Assembly (NCBI GenBank): GCA_944989445.1
Contig: CALYLW010000039.1
Location: 124,001 to 188,000, forward strand
Length of the DNA: 64,000 nucleotides
Direction: 5' to 3'
DNA from: Ampullaceana balthica
Lineage: Eukaryota > Mollusca > Gastropoda > Lymnaeidae
Below the pieces are notes generated by a model. That model saw nothing but the letters and a program-made list of their open reading frames with translations. It made no database searches and had not been told where the DNA came from. The number at the start of each line of letters is the position of its first letter. Positions within the stretch are counted from its first letter, which is position 1. A program made the translations under genes and the position numbers. Shown here in pieces: positions 22,384 through 33,606 of the stretch.

Positions 22384-24297
22384 ATGGATAAATGGTTAAA
22401 AAATCAACCGCTTAAAAGAAAGTTAGAACCGGCCAATGCTAAGGTTAGTAATGAATCCACCAAGGCTAGCACTCGAGAACAAAGCTTGAATTTTAACCAG
22501 AATGAAGATGATGGCACTCGTAAGCAGCGAAAGATTATTAGACGGTATGACGAACGCTATTCATACTTTGGATTTACTTGGTGTGGTGACAAAAATGAAC
22601 CCCAGCCTCAATGTGTCATTTGCAGTGAAAAACTTTCAAATCATTCAATGAAACCCTCTCTGCTTCAGCGCCATTTCAATACAAAACATATCCTTTATAA
22701 AGATAAACCACTTGAATTTTTAAAAGAAAAAAAATTGAAATGCAACTAAGTAAGACAAGTTTAAAGTCATTTACCAATATTAACTTACAAGCATTGGAAG
22801 CGTCTTATTTGGTCAGTTTGCGAATTGCTCAAACAGGGAAACCACACACTATTGGGGAGAGCCTAATATTACCTGCTGCTAAAGATATTGTAACTTGTTT
22901 GTTAGGACAGAATGCTGCCAAAAAACTTGATAATGTTCCTTTGTCGGATAACACTGTTTCCAGACGCATTCAAGATTTAGCTTGTGAAGTAAAGAAAATC
23001 CTCATTCAAAGGATACAGAAAAGCAGATACTTTGCAATTCAGTTAGATGAGAGTACTGATATTACAAACTTTGCTCAATTGATGACGTATGTTAGGTATG
23101 AACATGAACAGGCAGTTGAGGAAGAATTTTTGTTCTGCGAATCTTTAGCTGAGCGGACAACTGCTAATGAAATATTTTTAAAAAATTAATGATTTTGTTG
23201 TTGCCAATGAAATAAATTGGAAAAACTGTGTTGGGGTTTGTTCTGATGGGGCAGCTGCTATGACAGGCAAACATGGTGGAGTGGTTACTCAAATTAAGCA
23301 AGTTGCACCGAGAGCCAACTTCACACACTGCAGCATCCACCGTGAAGCATTGGCATCCAAAGCCATGCCCGACACTTTAAAAACAGTTTTAGACCAGGCT
23401 GTTAAAATAGTTAACTTCATAAAAGCTCGAGCTCTAAACTCACGCATGTTTACAATAATTTGCAATGAAATGGGAAGTGAACACAATAACCTTCTTTTGC
23501 ACACGGAAGTACGCTGGCTATCTCGAGGGAAAGTTTTAACTCGGCTTTTTGAACTACGCTCAGAAGTACAAATGTTTCTGTTGAACAGCAAATTTGAAAC
23601 ATCGCATTTACTTTTGGACGAATTGTGGTTAATGCGTTTGGCATATTTGGCGGATATTTTTGGGAAACTAAACGAACTGAATACGAGTTTGCAAGGAAGA
23701 AATATCACTCCATTTACTGTTGTGGATAAGATAAATGCAATAGTAAAAAAGCTTCAGTTCATTTTGTCAGATCTTGAGAAATCTTGTGTAGCTTCATTTT
23801 CTTCTCTTGAGTCTTTTGTGATGGAGAATAAGCTGCAACTTCATGCTAATTTGATTGAAGACATTAAGAAGCATTGCTCTCAACTGATACTGAATTTTCA
23901 ATCATATTTTCCTGAACAGTTGGATAATAAGGAATGGATTCGAAATCCATTTTCGGATGTGGTGTTGCCGGCTGATTATTCAGTTTTTGAAAGAGAACAG
24001 TTTGTTGAGATTTCATGTGATGGTGAATTGAAGAACGAATTTAAAAAAGACATGCTGTGCGATTTCTGGTTGAAGCGAAGGAATGAATATGGATTAATTT
24101 CTGATCGAGCTTTAAAGTTTCTGATTCCTTTCAACACGTCATATTTGTGTGAAACTGGGTTTTCAGCTATGCTTGCAATAAAAAATAAATACAGAACAAA
24201 GCTTGAACTTGAACCAGATTTGCGATTAAAATTAACAAACATAAAACCTGACATTGCAAATCTGTGTGCGTCTAAACAAGCTCACAGCTCACATTAA
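22384..24297 (+). pseudogene. BED-finger hAT transposase (ZBED5/SCAND3-like), two frameshifts
   Basis: The start ATG at 22384 opens a frame with a BED-type zinc finger (CVIC ... LQRHFNTKH, about residues 79-100). It continues at 22740-23189 (SYLVSLRIAQTGKPHTIGES, then FAIQLDESTDITNFAQLM, with the DDE-domain Asp region) and at 23260-24297 (CSDGAAAMTGK upstream, CSIHREALASKAMP, LLHTEVRWLSRGKVLTRLF, and C-terminal LCETGFSAMLAIKNKYR). The breaks sit in A-runs: about 22728-22735, where a base seems lost, and about 23178-23183, where a base seems gained. Otherwise the frame runs about 640 residues, full family length. The protein would bind the element's ends and cut and paste it. Either the copy is recently dead or the indels are assembly errors at homopolymers. 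Confidence 0.88.
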
Positions 24298-24563
24298 CAT
24301 TTCTATTTTCATTTTTTATTGATACTCAGAATGAGCTCCATAAAATAAAATATTAACTTTTCTATGTCTAAGTTTACCTTTATAGGCCTAGTTAGTACCC
24401 ATACCTATAACGTACTGTATGTCTGTATGATGTTTTCTTTAATTGCAAGGGGACTTCGTGCCCACCTGCTGCTTTTTTTTATCGGACTTTAGCTGCATGT
24501 GGTACGCCAAAATTTGATTTTTTTACCAAGTGGTACAATAAAAATAAAGTTTGAAAACCGCTG

Positions 24564-24868
24564 GTGTAGATGGACAGTCGCTTTGAACAAATATTAAGAC
24601 ATCATGACTCGTTTTGGATTTCCTTATAAATTTCATCATATAGAATGGGACTGCGATAAAGCTTTTAAATAAAATACAAAATATACAAACAAACTGTGCA
24701 ATGAAAGCAATAAATTTGAGCTTTATTTTTAAATTAACATAGAATACGTCTTCTGTCGTGTTAATTTAAAAAATAAAGCTCAAATTTATTGTTTTCATTG
24801 CACAATTTGTTTGTGTATTTTGTATTTTATAAATTTCATCAATGACACAAAAATAGTCTAGTATAGTA
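24564..24868. mobile_element. ZMYM1-like hAT fragment split by a foldback insertion
   Basis: Positions 24568-24638 and 24827-24855 together copy 16031-16120, the end of the ZMYM1-like transposase. Between them (24639-24826) is a foldback: arms 24671-24738 and 24760-24828 are about 68 bases and inverted, with about three mismatches and a 21-base loop. It is bracketed by the direct repeat TTATAAATTTCATCA (24624-24638 and 24827-24841). Confidence 0.75.
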
Positions 24869-25268
24869 TAGTATACAGTGGCGTAGCGAGGGGAGTGCAG
24901 TGGGGGGGGGGCAAATGCCCCGGGTGGCACTTTGCCAGAGGCGGCAAATTCCTAGACGTTAATTAGTTTCTTAAAATGAAAATTTTACAAGAAAGAGGAG
25001 TTTTTTTAAATCTAAATTTAAGAAAAGCCAAATAAGAAATTAATAAAAGAAATAAAGGAACTATCTAAAAGCATGTGAACGTTTTAACAGCCAAAACTTA
25101 AAACTCTCTTACATTCTTCTGATCAGGCCTGGATTAACCTATAGACAAACAAGGCACGTGCCTTGGGAACCAAGCGTTAGGGGGGAACCACAAGTCCTCA
25201 AGAAAAATATGTATATTGTCCATAATCGACATGACGTTAGCAAATCGCAAATGTAATATTAAATCACA

Positions 25269-25435
25269 CAGTGGCGGATTAAATGGAAGGCTGATTGGGC
25301 TAAACCCAAGGGCTCCCAATGATTTAAGACTAAATTAAATGGCCCAAAACTTATTAAATTGTATGATAAAGTGGCTGGACAGTGCCCCAGGTGGAATTGC
25401 AGGCAGAAGCCCCGCGCAATCTTAATCCACCCCTG
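25269..25435. mobile_element. 167-base hAT MITE in element F
   Basis: The ends are CAGTGGCGGATTAAATGG and CAATCTTAATCCACCCCTG, flanked by AAATCACA and AAATCGCT (6 of 8). It has no ORF. The ends resemble those of element B at 11224, so it may be a deletion derivative of that family. Confidence 0.7.
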
Positions 25436-25439
25436 AAAT

Positions 25440-26780
25440 CGCTTTTAAAGGAACAAATGAAAAATTTGGATCTTTACAAAATTGAATCACACATTGCGAA
25501 ATAAGGAAATTCTGGAAAAGGAAATCCTTCTTATGTATCCCAAACTATATGTGAAGAACTGATTAAATTATGTCCCCAAATGTCCATCAAGTAATTATAG
25601 ATGAAGTAAAGGCTTCCGGTTATTTCAGCTTGTCAATACCCGATATTTCACATATAGATCAGTTAAGCGTTGTTCTTCGATATGTGATAGATGGAGAGCC
25701 CATTGAGCGGTTATTTACTTTCTTGGAGCTGCAAAGTCACACCGGTGAAGGTATGGCTAAGCAAGAGTTGCAGTACTTACGTGAAGTTTGCAATATTGAT
25801 TTTGCGAAATGCAGAGGTCAGTCCCGGATAACGCATCTAATATGTATTGGTATTACAAGGGCATGCAAAACAAAATTCTAGAGGAAAATTAGTTTTCTAT
25901 CTACATACCCTGTGCTACCCATTCACTAAATCTGGTAGGCAGAAGTGCCGTTGACTCTTGTTTAGAGGCAGTAAACTTCTTCCATACAGTGCAACTGATC
26001 GATAATTTTTTCTCAGCTTCAACCAACAGATGGAAGATTATGAAAAGATGCTTTGTGGATTGAACGCTGGTAAACTCTTTACGATACCAGATGGGATGCA
26101 CAATCAATGCACATGCTGTTGGAACTAAAGCTATTCTAAAGTCTCATCCTCAGATTATAGAAGCGTTAGAGTGTTTGCAATAAGACCTGTCACAGAAGGG
26201 GGGCACTAGAAGAGAAGCAGATAAAAATTGCAAAGAAGATTACAAGAATTAGAATTTTCTCTCACGATTGTCTTTTGGGAAGAAGTGACATTTTCACAGA
26301 TTCAGTCAAGCTCTACAAAATGAGCACGTGAACTTGAAAACGTGTGCTGATTTGTATTCTTCACTACCAGATCACTTGCATGAAAGACTGTGGTCATTGA
26401 TGGTGATGCCCCTGAGATATCTCTGAAAGCCAGAGACAAAATTTCGAAAATTTGCTTTTTACGCCATTGTTGACAAACTTGAGACAGAGATGGGTAGATG
26501 AGGATAGGTATATAATTATATAGCAGTTAGATTTTCTTGTTTGGTCAATGTACCACAAACATCTCAGTGTTATATAGGACTAATAAATGCTTATCCTGAA
26601 GATCTGAACAATAATTTATATACTGAACTACAAAAGTCACACTCATATATTCGCAACAAGTTTCGTGCATCAAAATCTGAAAACAACACGTTGAGTCATG
26701 CAGAATTATACAAAGTAATAGAGACAACATCCAGTTTGCTTTTCCAATGTAGAAAAGGACTGATATGGACGCATATTTTT
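25440..26780 (+). pseudogene. ZMYM-like hAT transposase relic of element F
   Basis: The 25570-25881 frame includes DISHIDQLSVVLRYVIDGEP, LFTFLELQSHTGEGMAKQEL and FAKCRGQS. Shifted frames then give NASNMYWYYKGMQNKI-like and CATHSLNLVGRSAVDSCLEA-like sequence, and 26541-26906 contains LINAYPEDLNNNLYTELQKS. These are ordered blocks of TTF/ZMYM-type hAT transposases (catalytic-core NASNMxGxYxGMQ and C-x-AHSLNLVG motifs). Several frameshifts and stops kill it. It is interrupted by module X at about 26785. Confidence 0.75.
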
Positions 26781-26784
26781 TACC

Positions 26785-27105
26785 ACGCTTTTATTAACTT
26801 ACTTTCGTTCCTGTTTGTCTGTCCACAATTTTTCAAATCTGCCAACGTAAAATTAAACCACTTTCCTAGTGATCTCAAAATTTTACCACAGATAGATCAT
26901 GGATGACAATGCATTGTATCAAAATTTCAGATCGATCAAATGTACCGTTTTTAAATTATTGAACTTTTTAGTTTATCTATATATAAGCATATGTATTATC
27001 AGTCTGCTCTTGTTTACATTACATTCACGTGCTGAGTTCACACCAACCCTGACCACATCAACCATCTTTAACATCAAGGGAAGATCAGTCATTTTCAGTC
27101 TGTAA
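26785..27105. repeat. Module X (dispersed repeat, copy 1)
   Basis: The segment matches 53110-53400, and in inverse orientation 50530-50720 (shared CTTTCGTTCCTGTTTGTC, CAAATCTGCCAACGTAAAAT and TACCACAGATAGATC). It contains, inverted, the core word shared with the 500-base units. No coding capacity. Confidence 0.75.
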
Positions 27106-27214
27106 ATGTTTGTCGGGCAATGCGTATTATATTTGAACATAATCAATACTTCAAAACTCACCATAGCATAACTCAGACTAAAAAGAGTAAAATATATAAA
27201 GGTAAATTTTTAAA

Positions 27215-27712
27215 AACCTGTAAAAAACCAAGTTTTTGACTATAAATCCTTTATGTACGAGAAGTAACTAAAAGAATGTTCATTATAATACGCAGCGCAA
27301 GACCATCCAAAAATACAAAATTGTAGTTGTGTCGTAAAACATGTTTAATATAATGCGCACCGATCAGGAATATGTTTATAAAAAGTGTTGTCAATAAAAT
27401 ACGCACCTTATTGCGCGACAGAAAGGTTGTTCAATATAATATGCACCGCGACAATCTATCTCAAAAAATAACATGATACATAGAGGATAAATAAAATAAT
27501 CTAAAAATTCTAATTTTTTAATGACAGTACATGCGATCGCTCTGAAATTTTGATACATAGTTTTTATTATCAGCACGAAACTGCCTGCAAAATTTCAGCT
27601 CGCTAGCTTACGAGAAAATGGGTTAAAAATTGATCCAAAGTTTTGGCGACAGACAATCAAGCAAGCAAGCAACCAGACACCACGAGTTAATACAAAGGAT
27701 TTAAAAAATGAT
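27215..27712. repeat. 500-base unit, single copy
   Basis: From AAGTTTTTGACTATAAATCC to the AAAGGATTT end, this is a full copy of the unit that occurs four times in tandem at 50790-52785. Ends AAATCCTTTAT and ACAAAGGATTT are inverted relatives, so each unit looks like a MITE-like element with short inverted termini. Confidence 0.85.
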
Positions 27713-28015
27713 TTTTAAAAACCACGTTTTTATAAGTGGACTAAAAAGAAGAAAATAATTAAAAACTTATAAGTTCAACTATTTTAATTTAATATGACTA
27801 AAAACGTGGGGCGGGTGTTTGGTATAAAAATTAAAGATTTATAATTTAGAAGGCAAAAGAGAGATCTATAAGTGAGAGAATAAATGAACTGCATATGTTA
27901 AACCTCATAAGCGCCCGCCCCACGTTGTTAGTCATATTAAATTAAAATACTTGAACTTATAAGTTTTAAATTATTTTCTTATTTTTAGTCCACTTATAAA
28001 AACGTGGTTTTTAAA
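27713..28015. mobile_element. Palindromic MITE (copy 1)
   Basis: The two arms of about 105 bases are inverted copies of each other with roughly 95% identity; the left arm starts AAAAACCACGTTTTTATAAG and runs to CGTGGGGCGGG. An ~85-base centre separates them. A second full copy is at 53495-53868 and single arms are at 50384 and 53437. No ORF. Confidence 0.88.
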
Positions 28016-28384
28016 AAAAAATTACCTTTATTTATTAACATTTAAGTTTACGAACGTTTTAACTGAGCGCTCTTTTGCTCAGTTAAAACGTACAAAAAAT
28101 CTAAGTAGATCGATAATGAAATAATAAAGGCTTGATTCCTTATCTTTTCTGATGATTGAGACAGACATTTTGAGCAAAATTAACTTTGATGATGTACTTT
28201 GCCAGATCTAGAATAAAGAACTTTAAAATGTAATGGTTTGCTTTCTCTGACTTTCTCATCTATTAAAAAAGTTACAGTATGTTTGTCTATTATTATTACA
28301 AAATTAATTAAATATTACATGTAATTTTAATACAGAAATAATTTATCGTAGGTTTTATGTGAGTGATACTATTACAAACATATG
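28016..28384. other. AT-rich, non-coding interior of element F
   Basis: No gene and no clear repeat is seen here. A short inverted repeat around AACTGAGCGCTCTTTTGCTC (28061-28080) and the following AGTTAAAACGTAC is the only structure noticed. Confidence 0.5.
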
Positions 28385-28392
28385 TGTTAACA

Positions 28393-28572
28393 GCAGCGTC
28401 ACTAGGGTGGGTGTCATCCAGTTCGGTAGGTCATGGTGTCACCCCCTCACAACTTACCCCATAGACCTCCTCCGAGTATGCCAATGCCAAATAACGAGGC
28501 ATACAGATTTTTACCCTTTGGTGTCACCCGGTGCGGTCCGCACATCCCGCAATCCCTTGTGATGCCCTTGTG
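28393..28572. mobile_element. 180-base hAT-like MITE with perfect TSD
   Basis: The left end GCAGCGTCACTAGGGTGGG and the right end CCTTGTGATGCCCTTGTG are diverged inverted repeats. It is bracketed by perfect TGTTAACA duplications (28385-28392 and 28573-28580). No ORF of substance. Confidence 0.75.
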
Positions 28573-28714
28573 TGTTAACAACTGTTTTGTTTGTTAGTTG
28601 GTTTGCTTGACATTGAACATACCAGCGGTCAGTTGGGGATCGGGGCAGAAGGGGGCACTCATGTGGGTTTGTGCCTCGGGCACCAAGATGGCTTAATCCG
28701 GCTCTGCTTCTGAT

Positions 28715-29280
28715 ACTAATACTACTGTAATAAAAAAAACAGAGGCTAAATTAGTATGATAACGTGACACTGATGTGGTGATACATTCATTGATTCTTAA
28801 AATTTGACAGCCGCCCCTGTTGTAAAAGTTGGGGGCGGCAAATTTCCTAGTTGTTAATTAGCTAAATGTTAACACGTGAAAACAAAATTTAATAAAATAA
28901 AAGAAAAGCCAAGATAAAAAAAAAGTTTAACGAAATGAAGAACTATATTAAAATACGAGAGCGCTTCTAATGCCAAAACTTCAAACTCCATTATTAATCT
29001 AAAGTCTTCTGATACTAATGTTACTGAGCTGGAAAACATAGGGGCTGTCAGTATGACAATAATTTGCTGGTATAATTGATTTGTGACATAAACAAAAATA
29101 ATGGTAACTATGCACGATATCTTAGAATTAAAACTTGGCACAAATAAATACAATTTTTTTTATTTATTTTTTTTTGTGGTGGGGGGGGGGCGGCAAATTC
29201 CTCGTTTTTAATTAGCTAGTTGTTAAAACGTGAAAATAAATTTTATTAAAATATAAGAAAAGCCAACATAAGTACTCAAT
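28715..29280. repeat. Tandem ~300-360-base units of region G
   Basis: The block beginning GGCGGCAAATTTCCTAG, followed by GTTAATTAGCTAAATG and AAAGAAAAGCCAAGA, recurs at 28834 and 29191, and once before at 24941, split there by element F. A poly-T/G tract separates the last two units. Confidence 0.65.
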
Positions 29281-30330
29281 AAGTTCTGAAAATTACCAAA
29301 GTTCTTTGCAAATGTAAGGAATCAGAAATTGGATAATAAAGACCGAAAATTAGTTGTTGTAAAAGAGAAAACAAAGTGGCAAGAAGTTCTTGTTAGAATA
29401 TTTGAAATTATTAAGTCCTGGCGAAATTGAATGTGACTTTTTGAAGTCACAGAGAGTGCAATACTGTTGCGAATAAAGGTGATATTCTGGAACTAATGCA
29501 TTATTTTGCAAAATACGTTCGAGCACTCCGAGAACATAGTGGGAAAAGGGGTAAAAAAACTTGTCATCTAAAATTCAAACTGAGCTCATAGCAATTTTAG
29601 GAGATACAGTTAACGAAATACAGATACCAGATATTGTTCCATTGTATTTGATAGCTCTTCATATACTTGACATAAGGATCAAACAAGCACAGTTGTGTCA
29701 TATGTAAAGATTGAAAATCAAAAGTAGACGCCGTGGAATCTTTTAAAGATTTCATTCAAGCAAAAGTGAATCTGCTTACGACATTTCAGAAATGATTTTG
29801 AATAAACGACGATCTTAAAATAATAGACTGCACAGGCCCAACGTGTGTTAATACTTCTTAAGGGCTGGAAAGTATACAAGAGTTCAACAAAGGCGCAAAA
29901 ACATAAAATCTCATGTCAAATTCGTTCAAACAGTTAAACCTAATTTGTAAACATGATACTCCACTGAAACGAATTCTCCATCTATTTTAGTACACTTGAG
30001 GGTTGTTACGCATTCTTTTCCAAGTCCATACACTGTTGGAAATACCTAATTGCTTCTACAAGCAAGGCATTCAGACTTCAGGATACAAAATAGTGAATAT
30101 ACCATGGTGCCATTTGAGGTTACTTTGTAAGCTATAGAACTGAAAGATGCAGACAAAAAGCTCAACACACGAACATACGCAGGAACTTTGCTAGTCCCAA
30201 TGAAATCTTTTTATTTTCAAAGTGATATTTTAAAAAATGCCCGAAATTCTTTACAAAAGTATAGTGCTCAACAAAAAAATTCTTAGCATTGGCTACTCAC
30301 AGAGAAACTAATGGAATGGAATACTTAAGG
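29280..30330 (+). pseudogene. Degenerate ZMYM1-like hAT transposase
   Basis: Scattered in three frames are short pieces such as FAKYVRALREHSGK, SKVDAVESFKDFIQAK and VNTS-GLES-like blocks. Their order fits the first half of a ZMYM1-type transposase. No open frame longer than about 80 residues remains. Support is weaker than for the other relics. Confidence 0.4.
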
Positions 30331-30536
30331 GGTGCTTTGACATTTTATAAAATTTTATTTGGAGACCTCATCATTTTAATCGAACCTTCCAATCAAAGAA
30401 CAAGAGAGCATATTTTTGGTGATCGAAGCAAATATGTATGTATCCATGCTATGTAGAATAACAGTTAAGAAGAATTTGTTTTCTTCATAAGATGAGATTA
30501 GTTTATAAATTCGTGTGAAGCTTTGGCAGTTATATA

Positions 30537-33062
30537 AAACTAGCAAAATACCCGCGCTCTGCTGCGGAAGTAAGGATTTTAGTAAGCGTCGAAACCCCGT
30601 TTCACACAAATTCAAAACCCCAATTTATTTCATTCTGGATCATGATGTTTGTCAATATTTGTCAAGGTCGTTTAAAATAAAATGGGTACTAAAATGACAT
30701 TACGGGCCGTCGTGCAAAATGGATGCAGGATGTGCATATCTCATAAGGTCTGAGGATTTCAATCTAGGTCATGATAGAGATAGGTGTCTATATTTATTTT
30801 AATTATTTAAAATCTAAAGGTAAAAAAGCTTTAAATGTTTACGAAAAAATATTTTGGGTCCCGGCCCCGAAGGAACAGACGTTAGAAGTTCATTACCTTA
30901 TAGAATTTAATTTAATTTTTTTAAATCAAATTTGGTCAATAATTCATCCATTTACCCAGTAGCCACTTTTTAAATTACCTTTTATATAACTAATGTAAAA
31001 AATGACATACGGGCCCCCAGCCCCTAATAAGTATTGTTTTTAAAACTTTACTTTCAAAGCCAGAAACCTTCGCTGGAGCGTACCCAAAACCTTCCTAAAA
31101 TATAATGGCCGTGGGATGAATAAAATACATGTACTATTAATACATATTTTACAAAAACTAAAAAAAGGGCCGGGGGCCTTATCCGTGTAATTTGTATAGT
31201 TCAAAACAACAGCTTTTTTCAATTTGGATCATGATGAATATATTTGTTAGTCAAAATTTGTTTTAAAAAATCGAGGAAATCGAATGTTTAAAATATCTTA
31301 AACTTTTTACGAAAAAGAGATTAGGGGCCCTCGGCTACAAAAGATTGAAAAATATAATTTTCATGCTCTAACGAATTTTAATATATGCCTTCAAGTTTTA
31401 ATCTTCCAAGATTTGTAAAAAATACATTTACACAGTATCCAAAGTTTTTTATTTGTAATTTGGCTCATATAAGGTGAAAAAAACTACATTTGAGCCCACA
31501 GTGAGTGATAATTTTTTTAAGAATTGATCTGTTACCATCCCGGGATTGTACTAAACAACTTCCCAAAATTTCATGCTTCTACCTACACGGAAAGTTGGAG
31601 AATTTGTGATGATTAACTTTTTATATAAGAAAAAATACATTTGGGCCCCCGGACCCCCCGTGAGTGACAATTTAAATATTTTTTCCACCTGTTACCATCG
31701 CGGGAGTGTACTCAACAATTTCCCAAAGTTTCATTCATTTTAGCTACATGGGAAATTGGAGAATTAGTGATGAGTCAGTTTTTATATAAGAAAAAATACA
31801 TTTTGGCCCCCGGCCCCCAGTGATGGCAATTTAAATTATTTTTTTTTGCATGTTACCATCGCGGGATTGTACTCAACAATTTCCCAAATTTTCATGTTTC
31901 TACCTACACGGGAAAGTGGAAAATTAGTGATTTTCAGTATAAGGAAAATAATTTTGGGCCCCGGCCCTTATGAATATGAATTTTAAATTTATTTTAAGCC
32001 AATTATCGTTGCAAGAGGCTACTCAACAACTTAGAGGCTACTCAACAACTTAGAGGCTACTCAACAACTTAGAGGCTACTCAACAACTTAGAGGCTACTC
32101 AACAACTTAGAGGCTATTCAACAACTTAGAGGCTACTCAACAACTTAGAGGCTACTCAACAACTTAGAGGCTACTCAACAACTTAGAGGCTACTCAACAA
32201 CTTAGAGGCTACTCAACAACTTAGAGGCTACTCAACAACTTAGAGGCTACTCAACAACTTAGACTTAGAGGCTACTCAACAACTTAGAGGCTACTCAACC
32301 ACTTAGACTTAGAGGCTACTCAACAACTTAGAGGCTACTCAACAACTTAGAGGCTACTCAACAACTTAGAGGCTACTCAACCACTTAGACTTAGAGGCTA
32401 CTCAACAACTTAGAGGCTACTCAACAACTTAGAGGCTACTCAAGACCTTAGAGGCTACTCAACAGCTTCCCAAAGTTTCATGCTTCTACCTACACGGGAA
32501 GTTGGAGAATTAGTGATGAGTCAGTTTTTTATATAAGAAAAAAGCTACATTTGGGCCACCGGCCCTCAGTAAGTGATAATTTATATATTGTTTTGGCTTT
32601 TTACCATTGCGCAAATGTACTTATCAACTAATCAGAGTTTCATGCTTCTACCTACACGGGAAATGAGAATTTGTGATTTTCAGTTTTTATATAGCTCATA
32701 TTAGGAAAAAACTTCATTTGGGCCCCCGGCCCCCAGGAAGTGATAATTTACATAGTTTTTCTCCCATTGCCATCGGTGGTTTGTACTCAACAACTTACCA
32801 ACGTTTCATGCTTCTGTATACTCGGGAAATGGGAGAATTAGTGATTTTCATATTTTATATAGGCCATATTAGGGGGAAAAAACGTTTTGGGGCCCCCGGC
32901 TCCCAAGAGTGTGAATTTTAAAATTCTTTTACGCCAATTTTCGTCGCGAGAGGCTACTCAACAACTTCCCAAAGTTTCATGCTTCTACCTACACGGGAAG
33001 TTGGAGAATTAGTGATGAGTGAGTCAGTCAGTCAGTCAGGGCTTTGCCTTTTATTAGTAGGC
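30537..33062. repeat. Periodic 150-170-base array with GGGCCCCCGG motif
   Basis: From ACTAGCAAAATACCCGCGC to GGCTTTGCCTTTTATTAGTA, about a dozen diverged units follow each other. Their GC-rich word (GGGCCCCCGGCCCC or close) falls at about 30858, 31011, 31167, 31324, 31492, 31643, 31804, 31956, 32552, 32719 and 32889. Later units also share TTTCATGCTTCTACCTACAC and GTTGGAGAATTAGTGATGAG. A (GTCA)n run precedes the right end. The left ACTAGCAAAAT and right TTTTATTAGTA may be weak inverted termini. No ORF; the class is unknown. Confidence 0.8.
32011..32462. repeat. 19-base minisatellite within the array
   Basis: About 23 copies of TTAGAGGCTACTCAACAAC are almost perfect, with occasional 6-base insertions (ACTTAG). 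The unit derives from the parent array's GAGGCTACTCAACAACTTCC (present at 32950), so it is a local expansion of part of one array unit. Confidence 0.97.
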
Positions 33063-33384
33063 CTATAGATTTAGAAAACAGACATGATTTTCGTTCACCA
33101 GCTAATCTACTGAACTTTGAAATTTTGTCTTCAAATTAGAGTATTAAAATATCCCACATGACATATGCAAGGAATATTTTCACCCCATGAATTGACAATT
33201 TTTTTTTATGAATTCAAGACTAGGTGGTTTATTAAGTTTATAAAGATATTTAGGCTCGAAGTTACGTTGCCTAAAATAATATAATTAATTTGAACAATGC
33301 TTACAGCTGTCTTAAGTAATGCAAGGTGTTAAAAAGTTTTCTCTAAAACTATTTTAATGAAAGAAATTAATGATGATCATTTAC
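33063..33384. other. Non-coding AT-rich spacer
   Basis: No gene, repeat or site is recognised here. Confidence 0.5.
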
Positions 33385-33605
33385 GAATATTGTGTCTCGT
33401 CTCATAGAGGTTACCATTGTGTCTCGTCTCATAGAGGTTATCATTGTGCCTCGTCTCCTTCAGTGTATATTTGTGTCTCGTCTCATAGAGTTTATCATTG
33501 TGTCTCGTCTCCTTTTGAGTATACTTTTATCTCGTCTCATTGAGTATAAACGTGTGTCTTGTTTCCTTGGGTGTATACTTGTATCTCTTCTCCGTATTGC
33601 TCTCT
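33385..33605. repeat. 27-base minisatellite (GTGTCTCGTCTC unit)
   Basis: About eight copies of a unit like TTGTGTCTCGTCTCATAGAG plus about seven bases lie head to tail, increasingly diverged toward the right. The frame across it (VSRLIEVIIV repeats) is only its translation. Confidence 0.85.
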
Positions 33606-33606
33606 G

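Larger units (their letters stand above)
20932..24563 (+). mobile_element. Nearly intact hAT element with perfect TSD
   Basis: The element starts CAGCGGTTTTCAAACTGTGG and ends AAAGTTTGAAAACCGCTG, a 15-16-base terminal inverted repeat. It is flanked by perfect 8-base duplications GTGTAGAT (20924-20931 and 24564-24571). It encodes a BED-finger hAT transposase with only two one-base frameshifts. It has inserted into a third ZMYM1-like hAT copy: the right flank GATGGACAGTCGC matches 16035. A smaller MITE lies in its 5' region at about 21781-22216. It is among the best-preserved transposons in the window. Confidence 0.93.
25124..28706 (+). mobile_element. hAT element F with perfect 8-base TSD
   Basis: The left end CAGGCCTGGATTAACC and the right end GGCTTAATCCGGCTCTG are inverted relatives, flanked by perfect CTTCTGAT duplications (25116-25123 and 28707-28714). 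The downstream tandem copy of the host unit reads CTTCTGATACTAATGTTACT near 29009 without the insertion, giving an empty-site control. The interior holds a ZMYM-like transposase relic and later insertions: a 167-base MITE, module X, one 500-base unit and a palindromic MITE. Confidence 0.88.
24876..30330. mobile_element. Decayed hAT-type region G, host of element F
   Basis: The left end CAGTGGCGTAGCGAGGGG resembles the TIR of element C. Inside are about three tandem copies of a ~300-360-base unit beginning GGCGGCAAATT (about 24941, 28834 and 29191). The first is split by the hAT at 25124-28706. A degenerate ZMYM1-like transposase follows at 29280-30200. A right end was not found, so the end coordinate is where recognisable sequence fades. 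Confidence 0.45.

Noticed and set aside
33392..33600. N-terminal part of the RT frame as a novel VSRLIE-repeat protein
   Set aside because: It is the translation of the 27-base minisatellite; only the sequence from about 33607 on is LINE coding.
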